Source of the DNA: Diphasiastrum complanatum
Lineage: Eukaryota > Streptophyta > Lycopodiopsida > Lycopodiales > Lycopodiaceae
NCBI GenBank assembly: GCA_029204225.1
Contig: CM055096.1
Location: 29,380,995-29,444,994 of the forward strand
Direction of reading: 5' to 3'
Length of the DNA stretch: 64,000 nt
Under the pieces are notes generated by a model that saw only the letters and a list, made by a program, of their open reading frames with translations, was not told where the DNA came from and searched no databases. Every line of letters begins with the position of its first letter. The stretch's first letter is position 1. Shown here in pieces: positions 11,023 to 22,007 of the stretch. The position numbers and the translations under genes are program-made.

Positions 11023-11881
11023 TCGGCATTGAAGCCTGAACATTCTTTTTGTAAAGATAAATAAGGAGGGAGTATCAAATTTTTTCTGTGTAAAATTAAA
11101 CTTAGCTGCAAATACACATAGAGAATTTGATTCCCTACTCATGATGCCGTTCGGGAAATACCGACAACGACAACTTCAACTGGAGAGATGACCATTAAAT
11201 CTCTCAAGGTATATTCAATTTATCTCTGATATGCATTTATTCCTTTTTTAATTCAAATGTATCGTCATAGTATAAATAAAATTTCTATCATTATACTTCT
11301 AATTTTCATTCTATATATGCAGTGTGTACAACAACAAGACGCTTTTAGTTGTGCATGGTTCGTCCTGTACAATACGAAGCTATTTTTTGAATGGTATAAT
11401 TTACAAACGGATGTAGATATTCAAAAGATAATATTCTATTCATTTGTAGTTCATTTCATTCTGATTCATATTTTATTACTATCATTGTTTGTAATTTGCT
11501 GATTCTCATGTTTTGTGATGACAGTTCACTCTTGAGCCGTATACTCCTGATGATGTATATAGATTTCGGCAAGAGTTGATCAGAACCTATGCCCAATACG
11601 GTGTAAGCATTGCACCTGCAATCGAGGGCCCTCAAAAAGAAGCTGCTCTTGCCTTAACAGCCTTTCAGGTTGCTCAGGATGCAGATCTTATTTTATATGA
11701 TAAAAAAGAAATAAAAGTCCTTCCTAATACAGATGAAGGCAATTTTGTAGCAGATATTCTTCTTGCCTTAAAAGGCATTGAGACCCTTCCCGAAATAGAG
11801 GAGGGCGAGATTATAGAAGGAGCTGCTGCCTTATCAGTTCCTAATACTGATATAGAAAATATAGAAAGATTGATTGAATAG
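11023..11881 (+). CDS. Ulp1-like (C48) cysteine protease, C-terminal exons
   Basis: Three predicted exons are 11023-11208, 11323-11409 and 11525-11881, joined by GT-AG introns with pyrimidine-rich acceptors. The first ends a beta segment with FDSLL (Asp at 11129), matching the catalytic-Asp strand of Ulp1/SENP proteases. The second reads CVQQQDAFSCAWFVLYNTK, the oxyanion Gln and nucleophile Cys (11350) pattern; the usual Asp-Cys-Gly reads Ser-Cys-Ala. The third (FTLEPYTPDDVYRFRQEL) matches the terminal helix and is followed by an acidic tail. The first exon does not stay open in one frame. Known relatives cleave SUMO or ubiquitin-like tags and also occur inside plant Mutator-like transposons. 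The loss of His-Trp and Gly argues for decay or altered chemistry. Confidence 0.55.
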
Positions 11882-12082
11882 AGATCTATTTGTAAATAGA
11901 GAGACATAAAAAAAAAAAGATACAATCATTTTACTTGTAAACAACCTGTTTATGGGTTTTTTTTATTGATATCATGATAGATTCTTACAATCAGCTTGTG
12001 TCCATAGTCTAATACTGGAATGCAATTTTTCCATAATGATAAGAAGACATGATGATTGGCATGTATTGGCTGATAGTGAATC
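11882..12082. other. Convergent 3' intergenic region
   Basis: This AT-rich stretch holds the ends of two convergent genes. An A11 run lies near 11910 and a T8 run near 11958, on the downstream side of each stop. No other feature is seen. Confidence 0.4.
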
Positions 12083-13428
12083 TCAATGTTCTTCCATAAG
12101 GTGGGTTTCGCCAATATCTCTACATTTGATCTCGAGCTCATGTCTTTTACGTACCTGCATAAAAATAATACAAAGCTAGTTAGAATTAGTACAGAGTTTG
12201 TATCAGAAAGTTTTGATTGAAACTATTCATAAAAGATCGAGTGTTTACAGTTACTTACGAGTTTACCATTGAAAATAAATCTGAAGTCTGAAAGTACATC
12301 TTGTAGGAGCAATAGTTCCCGTCGGATGTAGTTTAGACTCCAATCTTCTTCCACCTCAACACATGTCAAAACGACATCATTGTATATAATTTCAATATTT
12401 TTTCGTTTTGAATGTCCACTGGCTTCCAAGTCTTGATCGAGTGGCACCCATTTACCTTTATTTTTTTTTCCATCTTTGATAATGGAAGCATAAGCTCAAC
12501 ATTTGTTTTTCAATTTGATAACGGAAGCACATGGAAGACATTTTAATTCTGCATTCTATTTCTCCATCTGATCTTTTGTCCCAGCCTTCATCCATAAGTT
12601 CAGATAATAAACTATCATACAAACATCGTTGGGGTTTTTTGTACATTGACACTTGAAAAGAAATCCACAAATATATTCAAGGAAATAAACCAACTCAATC
12701 TGACTGTTTTTTATTTCGTGCTCATTTTTAATGAATTTTTTACATCATTATATATCTTGCAACGAAATGATTCTGAAACTGTAGCATCTGGTGCAATCCG
12801 TTCATCACTTTCAAAACTAGGTAATGGAATTGGTACTATTTGTCCAAAATTTTCTTTTGTATCAGGAATATACATTGATTCATAAAAAAAGATCCCACTA
12901 TCAGTTAGATCTTTTGCAATTCTACCTCGATATTGCAGCTGTCCAATATCAGTGTGAATAACATCTAACACACATGTTAAAGATCCACTAGGCTCCCATT
13001 CATTTATGTTGGATGGATATACATCTGCAAGAGAAAAATGATCAGATTGGCAAGTTTACTATTAGATATTTATGAATGACAAAAATCAAAGTATCAAAAA
13101 TATCAATACTCACAATTGCTTTTTTGTGATCCTGACGGTTGAATCCTTGGACATTTATCTCTGAATGCATATATACATGTTGGACTAGAATTTCAGAAAT
13201 AGATTTTCCTCCTGATGATGTTCTGAAATCCAAAATTTTGGCCTTCCAATAAGATCGAAATGATAGTTTTGACTTTTTCCTTTTTCGAAATACTCCTCTT
13301 GATGATGGATGCATCAAAACCCAAGAGTTTTTTGAATATTTTCTTGGCACCCATAATCCATTATCATCTGTCTCGTTGAATAGAAGCACAGAGTCGATTG
13401 AGGAGCACGGCTTCCTTGATGGCGCCAT
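12083..13428 (-). CDS. Unknown multi-exon gene with a ubiquitin-like C-terminus
   Basis: Read on the minus strand, the start is MAPSRKPCSSIDSV at 13428. Exon 1 (to 13113) is basic, with RKRKKSKLSF and YWKAKILDF followed by EILVQHVYMHSEINVQGF, faintly like a BAH-type reader; it ends at GTGAGT. Exon 2 (13024-12744) holds VLDVIHTDIGQLQYRGRIA and ESMYIPDTKENFG. Further exons lie at about 12660-12460 and 12440-12242. The last exon, 12154-12083, is phase-consistent. The final 60 residues (NIEIIYNDVVLTCVEVEEDW...FRFIFNGKLVRKRHELEI) look like a beta-grasp ubiquitin-like fold. The exon 1/2 junction does not keep phase, and a partial 20-bp duplication (TGCTTCC.TTATCAAA) lies near 12475-12530, so one part may be damaged. 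It converges on the protease gene. Function unknown. Confidence 0.5.
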
Positions 13429-13542
13429 TCGTAATTTGCATGCCAAATTCTGAAACAATGAACTATGAATCTGAAAATTTGTGTAGACAAAAAGCCATGA
13501 ATCTGAGAAAAAGTGTTGGCAAAATTTTGAAACACTGATCTA

Positions 13543-13551
13543 TTTGGCGCC
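13543..13551. promoter_or_regulatory. E2F-like site upstream of the ubiquitin-like gene
   Basis: TTTGGCGCC matches the plant E2F/DP core TTTSSCGC, which is typical of S-phase genes. It lies about 115 bp upstream of the start at 13428. A single site of this size can arise by chance. Confidence 0.35.
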
Positions 13552-13559
13552 ACAAATTA

Positions 13560-14879
13560 ACTCTGGTTAACACTGTTAATCATGGTTTGACAATGCATAT
13601 ACATTAATGGTACATTGATTTTCTCATCTTAACCATCTGTCATATTCATTTCAATATTTTTGGGTCTCTTCGGGCAGTGATGAGTTGGAAGGGCAGGCCT
13701 CATCAACCAATAGCATTTCCACATGTTGCTCGACGAAACAACAATATATTTAAAAAGTTTTTATTTTATTTATATTTGGAAAATTCTACGTTACGTAGAA
13801 CCCCGAAGCTAAGGTTTCAATTGGTCCACATGGCAACGAAAATAAGAAAAAAAATAAAAAAAAGCATCTTTTCCAAAGGCCCTCGTCAGGCTCTAAGTTT
13901 CTCTAATGCACGGTGCTTACACTCTCTCTCACAAAGATGAAATGAGGATTAGATGAGATTCTATCAAAGACTTATCAAATCCTATCAATTTTCACCACTT
14001 TTGGACAAAGATATGGCTAAATCTTACTCCTTCCTCTTGATGGGTTTTCAAGATCTGTAAATTACATTTAAAGGGCTTGAACTCAGCCTCAAATAATTAG
14101 ATCTCGTGTCACAGAGCCAAATCTAATTGATGGGAAACACACTTTGATGCTTTTTCTAGGATTAGCACCAAAAAACTCATCAAGATGGTGTAAACTTAAA
14201 TTGTTTGGATCTTGTGAATATTGAACATTAAATGCTGGTACAAGGGTTCCCACACGTGTGGGAAGTACATCGATTGACCCTCACCAAGTTTGGATCCCAA
14301 ATGTTCAACCTCAAGACTAGCTTTCTAGCAACCACTTGCTAAAAATGGATTGTCCTTTGATCAAATCACACCGAGTCAAGAAGAGAATGCACTACAATTA
14401 CTACTATGTGATTCTAATCAATATCTCTTGGAAATAGATTCAATTAGAACACAAGAGTGTGTGCATCGTAGCTGGGTGCAGGAGTGCAATCTCAGGAGAA
14501 TTTGTGCGATGAATGTCTTGCTTGTCAACGCACATACTAGAGCTCTATGTATATAAATCATTATTATTCAATTAGAACCATTAATCAATGCATTTAAAAA
14601 ATTGATTATAGCAATAGATCCCACTATATCAATCGCTATTATGTCAGATTTGATTTTGCCAAAATACTGCACATTGGGTCAAAATGGTATGTCGACCTTG
14701 TATCGAAATAAATTTGGATCGATGGTTCAATATTGATAATTTCGATTCTTTGTTTATCATTTTGACCCTTTGTAACGATTTTAGTTTTTGCATTTTGAGT
14801 CGATTCTTCATGTATTTCAGCAGATACAAGTTCTGATATTCAAACTGAATAGATCTGGATTAGAGTAGGTAGGGATTAA
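13560..14879. other. No supported gene
   Basis: AT-rich DNA. A near-palindromic TTAACTCTGGTTAACACTGT lies near 13558, and a perfect 14-bp palindrome CCCACACGTGTGGG near 14250. The right part may be the LTR belonging to the copia scrap at 14880, but no second copy is present to prove it. Confidence 0.4.
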
Positions 14880-15060
14880 AGCACTGTTGAAATCCATCAA
14901 CCCCCACCCCTCCTTTTTTTATCTAGGTTCAGGAAAGCTTTAATTGCCAAATTCAAGATTGCACAAAAGTTCTTGTGTGCCTCTTGACTTAATCCTTTTG
15001 TAAACACATCAACGACCATAAATTATGTTCTGCAAAATTTTAAGCATATCTCTTTGTTGA
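14880..15060 (-). mobile_element. Ty1/copia scrap: end of RNase H and polypurine tract
   Basis: On the minus strand VDVFTKGLSQEAHKNF matches the conserved tail of copia pol (ADIFTKPLS...). It is followed by a polypurine tract AAAAAAAGGAGGGGTGGGGG, which precedes a 3' LTR. Only this fragment is recognisable. Confidence 0.6.
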
Positions 15061-15333
15061 TAATCATGCTGCTAATAATCATGCTACATCAATGGGAGTC
15101 CTCTCAAGGCTCCTAGAAAATCAGAAGTGAATCCACACTTATTAGAAGTAATATTTAACAACAACAATTGGGTGGAAGTGCACTCTACCACTCCTTTTGC
15201 CAATCATGCTTCAACCTAGAATTAGAGGACCCAAATCTCGATTTTCCCTTGAGAGTTCAGCACACCAATTCGGGACATAAATTCACATGCTTCTGATTTG
15301 ATGTAGAGCTTGTCTCCAAGACCGCAGCTTAGC
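15061..15333. other. No supported gene, possible copia internal remnant
   Basis: This sequence lies between a copia tail and a primer site on the same strand. The part next to the primer site (15220-15334) should be leader of that element. No domain is seen. Confidence 0.3.
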
Positions 15334-15334
15334 C

Positions 15335-15812
15335 TTGCTCTGATACCAATGTAAAGACCACTAGGGAAATCCCCTAAGATGAGGATAGGAGAACACAACA
15401 GGAGACATGTAGGAGCAAAACCTCCCAACCAAACCTAGATTCTGGATCTAGCCCCCGAGCCATGCCATGTGAAAGCTAGAGGAGAGAGAGCAACTGGTAA
15501 CCTGAACCAAGTTGTCAGTGGGAGAATCCCTACCCCAATATATAGAGAGTAGATTCACGTGCATGAACCCATGCAATCCCCATGCAGTCCAACTATAAAT
15601 AGGTCATAGCTCTTCATGCAGTCCTCCTGCCTATATTTGTCACACATACATGCACTACTCCATATGTCTCAATTAGAGTGTCTGGGTCCTCTCAAAGTTA
15701 TTAGTCACAAATGGGCCTTGACATGTCGAGGCGTGGCTAACAATCTCGAATACCGAAAGGCCGGTCTACCATATTAGGACTATTCCATGTCCTTAGCTGA
15801 ATATGGCCGTAA
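15335..15812 (-). mobile_element. Copia-type 5' LTR with an initiator-Met primer site
   Basis: TGGTATCAGAGC (minus strand, 15335-15346) is the standard tRNA-iMet primer site of plant copia elements. It abuts an LTR of about 464 bp running 15349-15812, with ends TGTTACGGCC and GGTCTTTACA. A TATATATTG-like box lies near 15537. No matching 3' LTR is seen in the window. Confidence 0.7.
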
Positions 15813-17179
15813 CACCAGGGAAGAGCCTTTTGTATATACAATCCATCTCTCATAGTGATGAGACTCTAATTTTTGGAGCAGATTGGCAATCTTGAGGTTT
15901 CTACACATTTGTCTTGAGTTTTTTTTAATGCTTTGCTATCTAAACTTGATTACACTTAATATCTGATAATAGGTTGTATTGGAGTCTGTACCACACACGT
16001 GTGGGTTCAAAATTCAATGTTTGATCAATGCTTTTGATTGCTCTTGCTTGTGAGATCCTAGATTGCTTTTCTAGATCAAGAAAGTGGTGACTAGTTTTGC
16101 AATAGATAGGTCTATCACTTGTAGATTGTGTGAATCACTGAATGTGAATGTTGACACTCATTGCTTTTGAAAGATCTCACTTCCGCACAACCATTATCTC
16201 GTGTATGTCTACGAAATCAATCATTTAGATCCTCACGATTTCAAAGTTTGATCAAGTAGACCATCAATAACTCTGGACTTGAATGTGATAGGCCTACGTA
16301 GTTCATGCATTGAGGAACTGAGTGATAGGATCTATATATTGTGATCCAGAAGATCAAATACAAACTATCTATTACTCACCCATCACAATTTCCCAACAAA
16401 TAAGAACATGATTGATTCCAATAATCCTTTTGTAGACATTGAAATCTGATGCAACAAAAGATAGTTGATTTTTTTAAAATCAAGCCCCTTGGTGCCTACT
16501 TTAGGTCATGAAGGGGTTTATGAAATTCCCTTCCATTGGGATATTGATCCATCAAGATTAGATTTTATTTGTAGATACTTGCAATCAATAATTCTCCCTC
16601 TTGTGGAGGGTTGGTGAAGGTCTAGGTTTCATTCTTCATGAAAGAATGATATTCTTGATAAATTGCCTCTTGCACATTGGTGTGCATGTTGATCTCAGAG
16701 AGCTTCTTGAACTGTTTGTGGATCCTCAACGAATGTCCAATGCGCATGTGGAGTGTATCTCACAAGTGGCTGCCATGATTTTGTTGATCTACGAAGTGTT
16801 GATTGGACAAGATCACATCAGGATCTAAATCGAAATCTTGGACCATTATTTGAGAAGGTATGTCAAGTCCTTGTGGTTTCACAAAATTTATTAACAAATA
16901 TGCTTTATCACAAGTTAGTTAAAATGAGCAAAAGAGTGACTATTTCATCATCATTGCATCAAAATGTCACAAGAAGAAGAGTCAAAAAGGTACACAAGAA
17001 TGTTTAGAAAACACGAGAAACGTGCATGCCAATGAGTTCCGAACATTTGCACATTTGACATGGCTTGTGCCTTGTATGTTATGTCTGTACGAAATAAAAT
17101 CCTGAGCTGTCTCGGTACCTTGTCTGAAGCAGCGAGCTTCCACCACCTGCCACAAACCTATTTGATTCAAGAAGCTCTT
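15813..17179. other. No supported gene
   Basis: Low-complexity AT-rich DNA with only short open stretches. A palindromic ACACACGTGTGGGT context near 15998 resembles the one near 14250. Nothing else can be supported. Confidence 0.4.
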
Positions 17180-18356
17180 GATTCGGTCTCTTCAAGAATT
17201 AATCATCACAATTATCAGGAATGACGTTGACATAGACAAGATCCTTATGTGGTCTTCTTTTGCCAATCAAATTGGCAACAATGGATGTTTTGATGATGAA
17301 ATAGCAAAGGGTGAGAAGGATATGATGAAGATAGACTAAGAGAAAACACATGTATCAACAGTTCTTGTGATAACCAGCAAATAAGGTTTGTAACAGGTGC
17401 TACAGACTAAACGACATAACTTTGACAAAGTAAACATGACCAGACGTAAAAATAATTCAAACATAGCAAAAGAGCAATAAGTATTATGACAATAATAGAC
17501 AAACATAAATGAATTTACCATGGATCGATACAACACTAAGGAGACATGACATTGAGCTGAGCAATTCCAGGGCACAAATTTAACATATGTATCATACCAA
17601 GACATGAAACTACCAACCCAATTTAGCATTCTACAATAGCATTGCTTGATGTATTTATGACACTAACACAACAAAAATAGTACAACGGCTGATGACAACA
17701 AAGAAAGACAGATTGCTAGTAAGGAAAACGACAAATTTTTTGATTGACCATAAGAAACCTTGGTAACTCAGAGCCATATTTGATTACGAGTAATAGCTCT
17801 TTCAAACTCTCATGACTTTTGAGTCCTTTCTGATAGCCATTCGAAAATACTAGCATTTTTGAACTTTGTAACTAAACTTTTAAGTTGGTATTCCTACTAT
17901 TCTTTGGTGATTTTAGATTAAGTGTGTCTTTGCAGTGCAAGTAGAGAATAAAAAAGGCTTACCAACTGATTATAACTAGAGATAAACCACATGCATTGCT
18001 TGCATTGTTTCAAATGTATCAGGAACAGAAGTTCATTTCAGTGAAGGAGGTCCATGATTTGTATTCTCTTCAGTATACCATGAGTACCATTCCAGAATCT
18101 GTAACTCTAGCATTTCTCCTGCTTATGTTGAATTCTAATGTAAAAGATGGAAGTTTTTTTTTTTCCATTTCAAATCTGTACGCCGTTTTTCTCCCGCGCA
18201 GAAAGTACAAACAACATGGCACACCAGATTACTTGGAATCACAGTCTAACACTGCATAGGAATTAGACTGCACTGTGTGACAACCAAAGCTGCCAGAAAA
18301 CTCCAAACCCAAGCCTTGTTCTTTTCCAAGTAAGCTAGTGCAGTTTCCCTTTTCAC

Positions 18357-18692
18357 TTACCAGCACAAAAGGATCCCCACAGGAACAGAAGCCATCCACG
18401 AAGTGGACTCAGTATGGAGCCCTTGCAAGATCTCACGTCTGACAAGTTTTGAGATGATTTTGGTTCCATTGTGATAGTGACTGACTGCATTTCCGGAGAT
18501 TCTTCTTGATGCAGATAAAGTCGCCGGGGTGTGTGCTGATGAGCCCACCAGCTTCACAAAGTGTTCACGCAAAGAATTTTCCATCTCGTCCTCCACATCA
18601 AGCTCAGATCAGGTGCAAATCGATCCATTTCGGCCTGAATCTCAATTGCCTACAACAAAGACATGCACCTGATCACCAACTTCAATTCAGCT
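18357..18692 (-). pseudogene. Relic of a DYW domain downstream of PPR copy 1
   Basis: After the stop closing the PPR frame, minus-strand sequence still reads IEVGDQVHVFVVG (E+ motif start) and, further on, NGTKIISKLVRREI, a DYW-domain segment. The zinc-binding HxE and CxxC are not recognisable, and the frame is broken several times. The matching region of copy 2 is much better preserved. Confidence 0.65.
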
Positions 18693-20439
18693 TCACCCAG
18701 ACAATTGTTTTGAACCTGCATCATTCATTTCTTTTCTTGTCTTTGTTATCTCATCCCTCTGGGCGGCTGCTGCATAGACGTTTGATAGAAGAACATGCGC
18801 TGCAGCATTTTCTGGTTCCAATTTCAAAACATGGTCAAAGGCACGCCTTCCTATTTCCACATGGCCATGGTTTCTAGCGGCGCCGAGCAAAGTCATCCAT
18901 ACCACAGCATCAGGCTCTATTGGTATTTTGCTAATCAAGTCCTCAGCATCAGACAGGCACCCTGCACGACCCAGAAGATCAACCATACAGGTATAGTGAT
19001 CCAAAGTTGGTGTAACACCCTGATCTTTACACATGGATTGAAAGAGCTGACGACCTTTATCTACTAGGCCAGAATGGCTGCATGCAGATAGAACACTAAC
19101 ATAGGTCGCCTCATTAGGCTGTAAACCTTCCCTTTGCATTTGCTCCAAAAGTGTGAGAGCCTCTTTGGCAAGCCCTTGCTGTGCATATCCTGCAATCATT
19201 GCTGTCCATGACACCACATCTTGTTCATGCATGTTGTTGAACACCCGACGTGCATCCTCTGTGCGCCCACATTTTGCATACATGTCAACAAGGGTGCTCC
19301 CTATAATTGCATCCGACTCAAAGCCACTTTTGATTATGTCCAAATGGAGCTGCTTGCCCTGTTCCAGGGCTGCAGCACTCGCACATGCTTTTAGGAGAAC
19401 AACATATGTGACGATGTTGGGCTGCACACCTTCTTGTTTCATTTGTTCATACAGAGTAAAAGCCTCCATGCCCAGCCCATCCTGTGCATATCCTGCAATC
19501 ATTGCTGTCCATGAAACCACATCTCGTTCATTCATGTTGTTGAACACCTGGCGTGCATCCTCTACGTGCCCACATTTTGCATACATGTCAACAAGGGCGC
19601 TCCCTATAATCTCATCCGACTCCATGCCACTCTTAAGGATGTCTGCATGGAGCTGCTTGCCCTGTTCTAGGGCTGCAATGCTGGCACATGCTTTTAGCAG
19701 AACAACATATGTGATATTGCTGGGCTGAACACCTTCCTGTTTCATTTGCTCATACAGATCAAGGGCCTCCTTGCCAAGCCCATGCTGTGCATATCCCGCA
19801 ATCATCGCATTCCATAATACCACATCTCGTTCTTGCATGTTGTTGAAAACCTGGCGTGCATCCTCTATGCACCCGCACTTTGCATACATGTCAACAAGGG
19901 TGCTCCCTACAATCAAATCCGACTCAAAGCCACTTTTGACAATGTCCGAATGGAGCTGTTTGCCCTGCTCCAGGGCTGGGATCTGGGCGCATGCTTTTAG
20001 AACAACAAGAAATGTAACCTTGTTCGGTGGTATGCCTGTCTGTTGCATTTGCTGAAAAAGATTAATAGCCTCCTTGCCTAGTCCGCAGTTGGCATATGCT
20101 GAAATGATAGTAGTCCACGAAAACACATTGTGTTCAGGCAGTGACTCAAATACTTGGCGTGCATCTAGCACACTGCCACACTTGGCATACAGGTTAACAA
20201 GTGTGTTTCCAAGGAAAATATTTGAATCTAGTCCCGTTTGGATTATGAGGGCATGCACTCGCTTGCCCTCTGCCAGGGCTTTCCTTCTGGTAAAACCCTT
20301 CAATAGGCAAGAATAGGTCTTGATTGGAGCTTGAATATTTTGCTGAGCCATGAGCTCCACCAAATGCAATGCCTCTTTTAATCGTCCCTCCTGACAGAGT
20401 TTGCTCACCTTCCCACTATTGCCCAAGAAATCGGCCACC
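18693..20439 (-). CDS. PLS-class PPR protein, main exon, copy 1
   Basis: About 580 residues of P-L-S triplets, with repeated NTLVNLYAKCGSVLDARQVF-like S motifs, VVSWTAMIAGYAQ-like P motifs and KQLH-containing L motifs, then P2-L2-S2 and E1-E2 motifs ending KQLSG. The first codon at 20438 is GTG. The upstream sequence is a good acceptor (GATCCAG), and the donor at 20562 gives a phase-correct join (Arg) to a PDF exon, so GTG is not the start. Such proteins bind organellar RNA one base per motif and guide C-to-U or U-to-C editing when a DYW domain is attached. Here translation stops right after E2. The long open frame argues for recent selection, although the 5' exons look decayed. Confidence 0.8.
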
Positions 20440-20561
20440 CTGGATCATGATTCATACAATGATTAGAAAACAAGAAATATGAAAACAAACTTGCCTGGGG
20501 ATTTTGAAAGATCAACAACCAGCCCAAAGCTCCACAGTCTACACCAGGATTAAAACCATAC

Positions 20562-20704
20562 CGTGATCTCAATCCACCACTAAATTTTTTCTGACCCAAT
20601 ACCACAGGGCCCACTGTTGCTTTAACCCAGGGGGGGTTCAGACATTCAATCCATAGACCCTCATGTGCACTGTTATGTTTTAAGTCCCGGTACATTGGAT
20701 TTTT
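20562..20704 (-). CDS. PDF motif 2, second half, copy 1
   Basis: On the minus strand after a TGTAG acceptor: KNPMYRDLKHNSAHEGLWIE and NPPWVKA. The hallmark Pro-Asp-Phe reads Arg-Asp-Leu. The exon is in phase with the PPR exon across a GTATGG donor. An ATG at 20695 (MYRDLKHN) is the most likely usable start if the upstream exons are dead. Confidence 0.65.
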
Positions 20705-20932
20705 CTACACAACAGCGCACACAGATCAGCAAACACAATAGCATCAACTTAGGGCAAACGATTACTTAATCAATCTCATTGACCATAGGTAGTACCATTC
20801 AAAGTCTTTTCACTGGGCACCAGAAAGGTCATTAGCAAAAGAAACTGAAGCTAGAGATAATAAGTCCTAAAGCAATTCTCTGGGCTTCAACTATCTTCGA
20901 GGAACGTTGTTCAGATTGATGGATAAACACAC

Positions 20933-21012
20933 CTTACTAAATCTGTCGTCCGACCACTGCAATCGATCTGAGAAAAACTCCTGCCGGAGCGTTTCCATGT
21001 GGACTAATTCGC
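20933..21012 (-). CDS. PDF motif 2, first half, copy 1
   Basis: Minus strand ETLRQEFFSDRLQWSDDRFSK followed by a GTGTGT donor, matching LWKEFFSDPSQWSDNRFIK in copy 2. The acceptor base pattern at the left of this exon is changed relative to copy 2, so splicing is doubtful. Confidence 0.5.
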
Positions 21013-21189
21013 AAGTATGCATCATAACATCGGCGAGATATGATTGAGGAATATTGCTATGGCTTCTCTGCAAATTCACCTCTCTAGTCAATCAGGCAAT
21101 GCTGATGAAGAAAGAGAAATGCCATGCAATGTCAGAAAAAGAAGCATAGCAGATGTTTCGGTAGTGAAAAACCGCATTGCCTGTCTTAT

Positions 21190-21310
21190 AAACTTTGCAC
21201 CCATGACAGTTAGCCTGGCATGTACCCAGGGAGGATTGGACATATTATCAATGCATAGTGCCTTCTCTGCATTACTCCTACGTTTGAAGTCGAAAATCTT
21301 GGATTCTTCT
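21190..21310 (-). pseudogene. PDF motif 1, second half, copy 1, degraded
   Basis: Minus strand DFKRRSNAEKALCID and NPPWVHARLTVM match copy 2, but the frame is not continuous at the PDF residues. The first half-motif and the N-terminal exon of copy 2 have no counterpart here. Confidence 0.55.
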
Positions 21311-21510
21311 GAAACAAAATACCAGCATCAGCCATGGCTATCTTCAAGCAAATCTACTAATTTACTAATTTGATCACATTTCTGGGAATAAAACATACCG
21401 CAATCAGCAAACCTCCACAGAGGTACTAGAATGAATGAGCACAGCTCAGCTCAGCCACCAGATCCAGCCAACCTTTCTAAAAAGTTTGAGATAAGAGATC
21501 TTAATGTTAT

Positions 21511-21512
<2 letters not shown>

Positions 21513-21545
<33 letters not shown>
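21513..21545. repeat. (GA)n microsatellite
   Basis: About 16 GA units. Confidence 0.95.
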
Positions 21546-21549
<4 letters not shown>

Positions 21550-21729
21550 AATGTGAGTAGTGTTATACAAAAAGCGTTTTGCCCACTCTCATTGGTCCAC
21601 GTTTGCCCTAAATAAAACGTATTTGATGGGCAATTGAAAGGGAGTTGAAGTGGGGTTGAAAGGCAAACACGTTGATTTTAGAGAGAGAACACGTGCGATG
21701 GATCGAGAGCAAGAAACTCTTAGAAAGAG

Positions 21730-21733
<4 letters not shown>

Positions 21734-21777
<44 letters not shown>
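21734..21777. repeat. (GA)n microsatellite
   Basis: About 22 GA units. The sequence on either side (21546-22007) has no supported gene. Confidence 0.95.
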
Positions 21778-21779
<2 letters not shown>

Positions 21780-22007
21780 CATCACCATAGTAGATAGCTG
21801 GGGAAAAGCCAATTGTGTGCGTTTTTGTTGATGTGGTAGCAATGTGGTTGTATTGATTGATGCATTTAACACAAGTACGTTTCATGTGAAGAGAGAGAGA
21901 GACATATGTTCCATGTGAAGCATCCGATCTAGGTTGCTGCTAGGTTAGGGGCTGAGGAATCTGCATTTGGGTTCGTAAATGAAGGCAGAGAGGCATATGT
22001 ACCCCAT

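Larger units (their letters stand above)
17180..21470 (-). repeat. Segmental duplication, copy 1 (partner 46.5-50.8 kb)
   Basis: Colinear similarity covers the 3' flank (blocks such as GAGAAGGATATG, AGATAGACTAA and CACAAATTTAA followed by ATCATACCAAGA), the whole PPR exon, and the upstream PDF exons. Beyond about 21.3 kb the similarity fades, so the copy lacks the first PDF half-motif and the N-terminus. Confidence 0.8.

Noticed and set aside
6551-13551. A Polinton or other virus-like element, because of a C48-type protease fold.
   Set aside because: No DNA polymerase, integrase, packaging ATPase or capsid is visible, and introns are present; the Gln/Cys spacing is Ulp1-like.
19153-20316. 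Long plus-strand open frames opposite PPR copy 1 (and opposite copy 2 at 48858-49151).
   Set aside because: Shadows of the repeated PPR code on the other strand, with Cys/Ser/Arg-rich composition and no family match.
20436-20438. GTG as the start codon of PPR copy 1 (and at 49721-49723 in copy 2).
   Set aside because: Each lies one base after a good splice acceptor, and the upstream PDF exon joins in phase, so translation starts further upstream.
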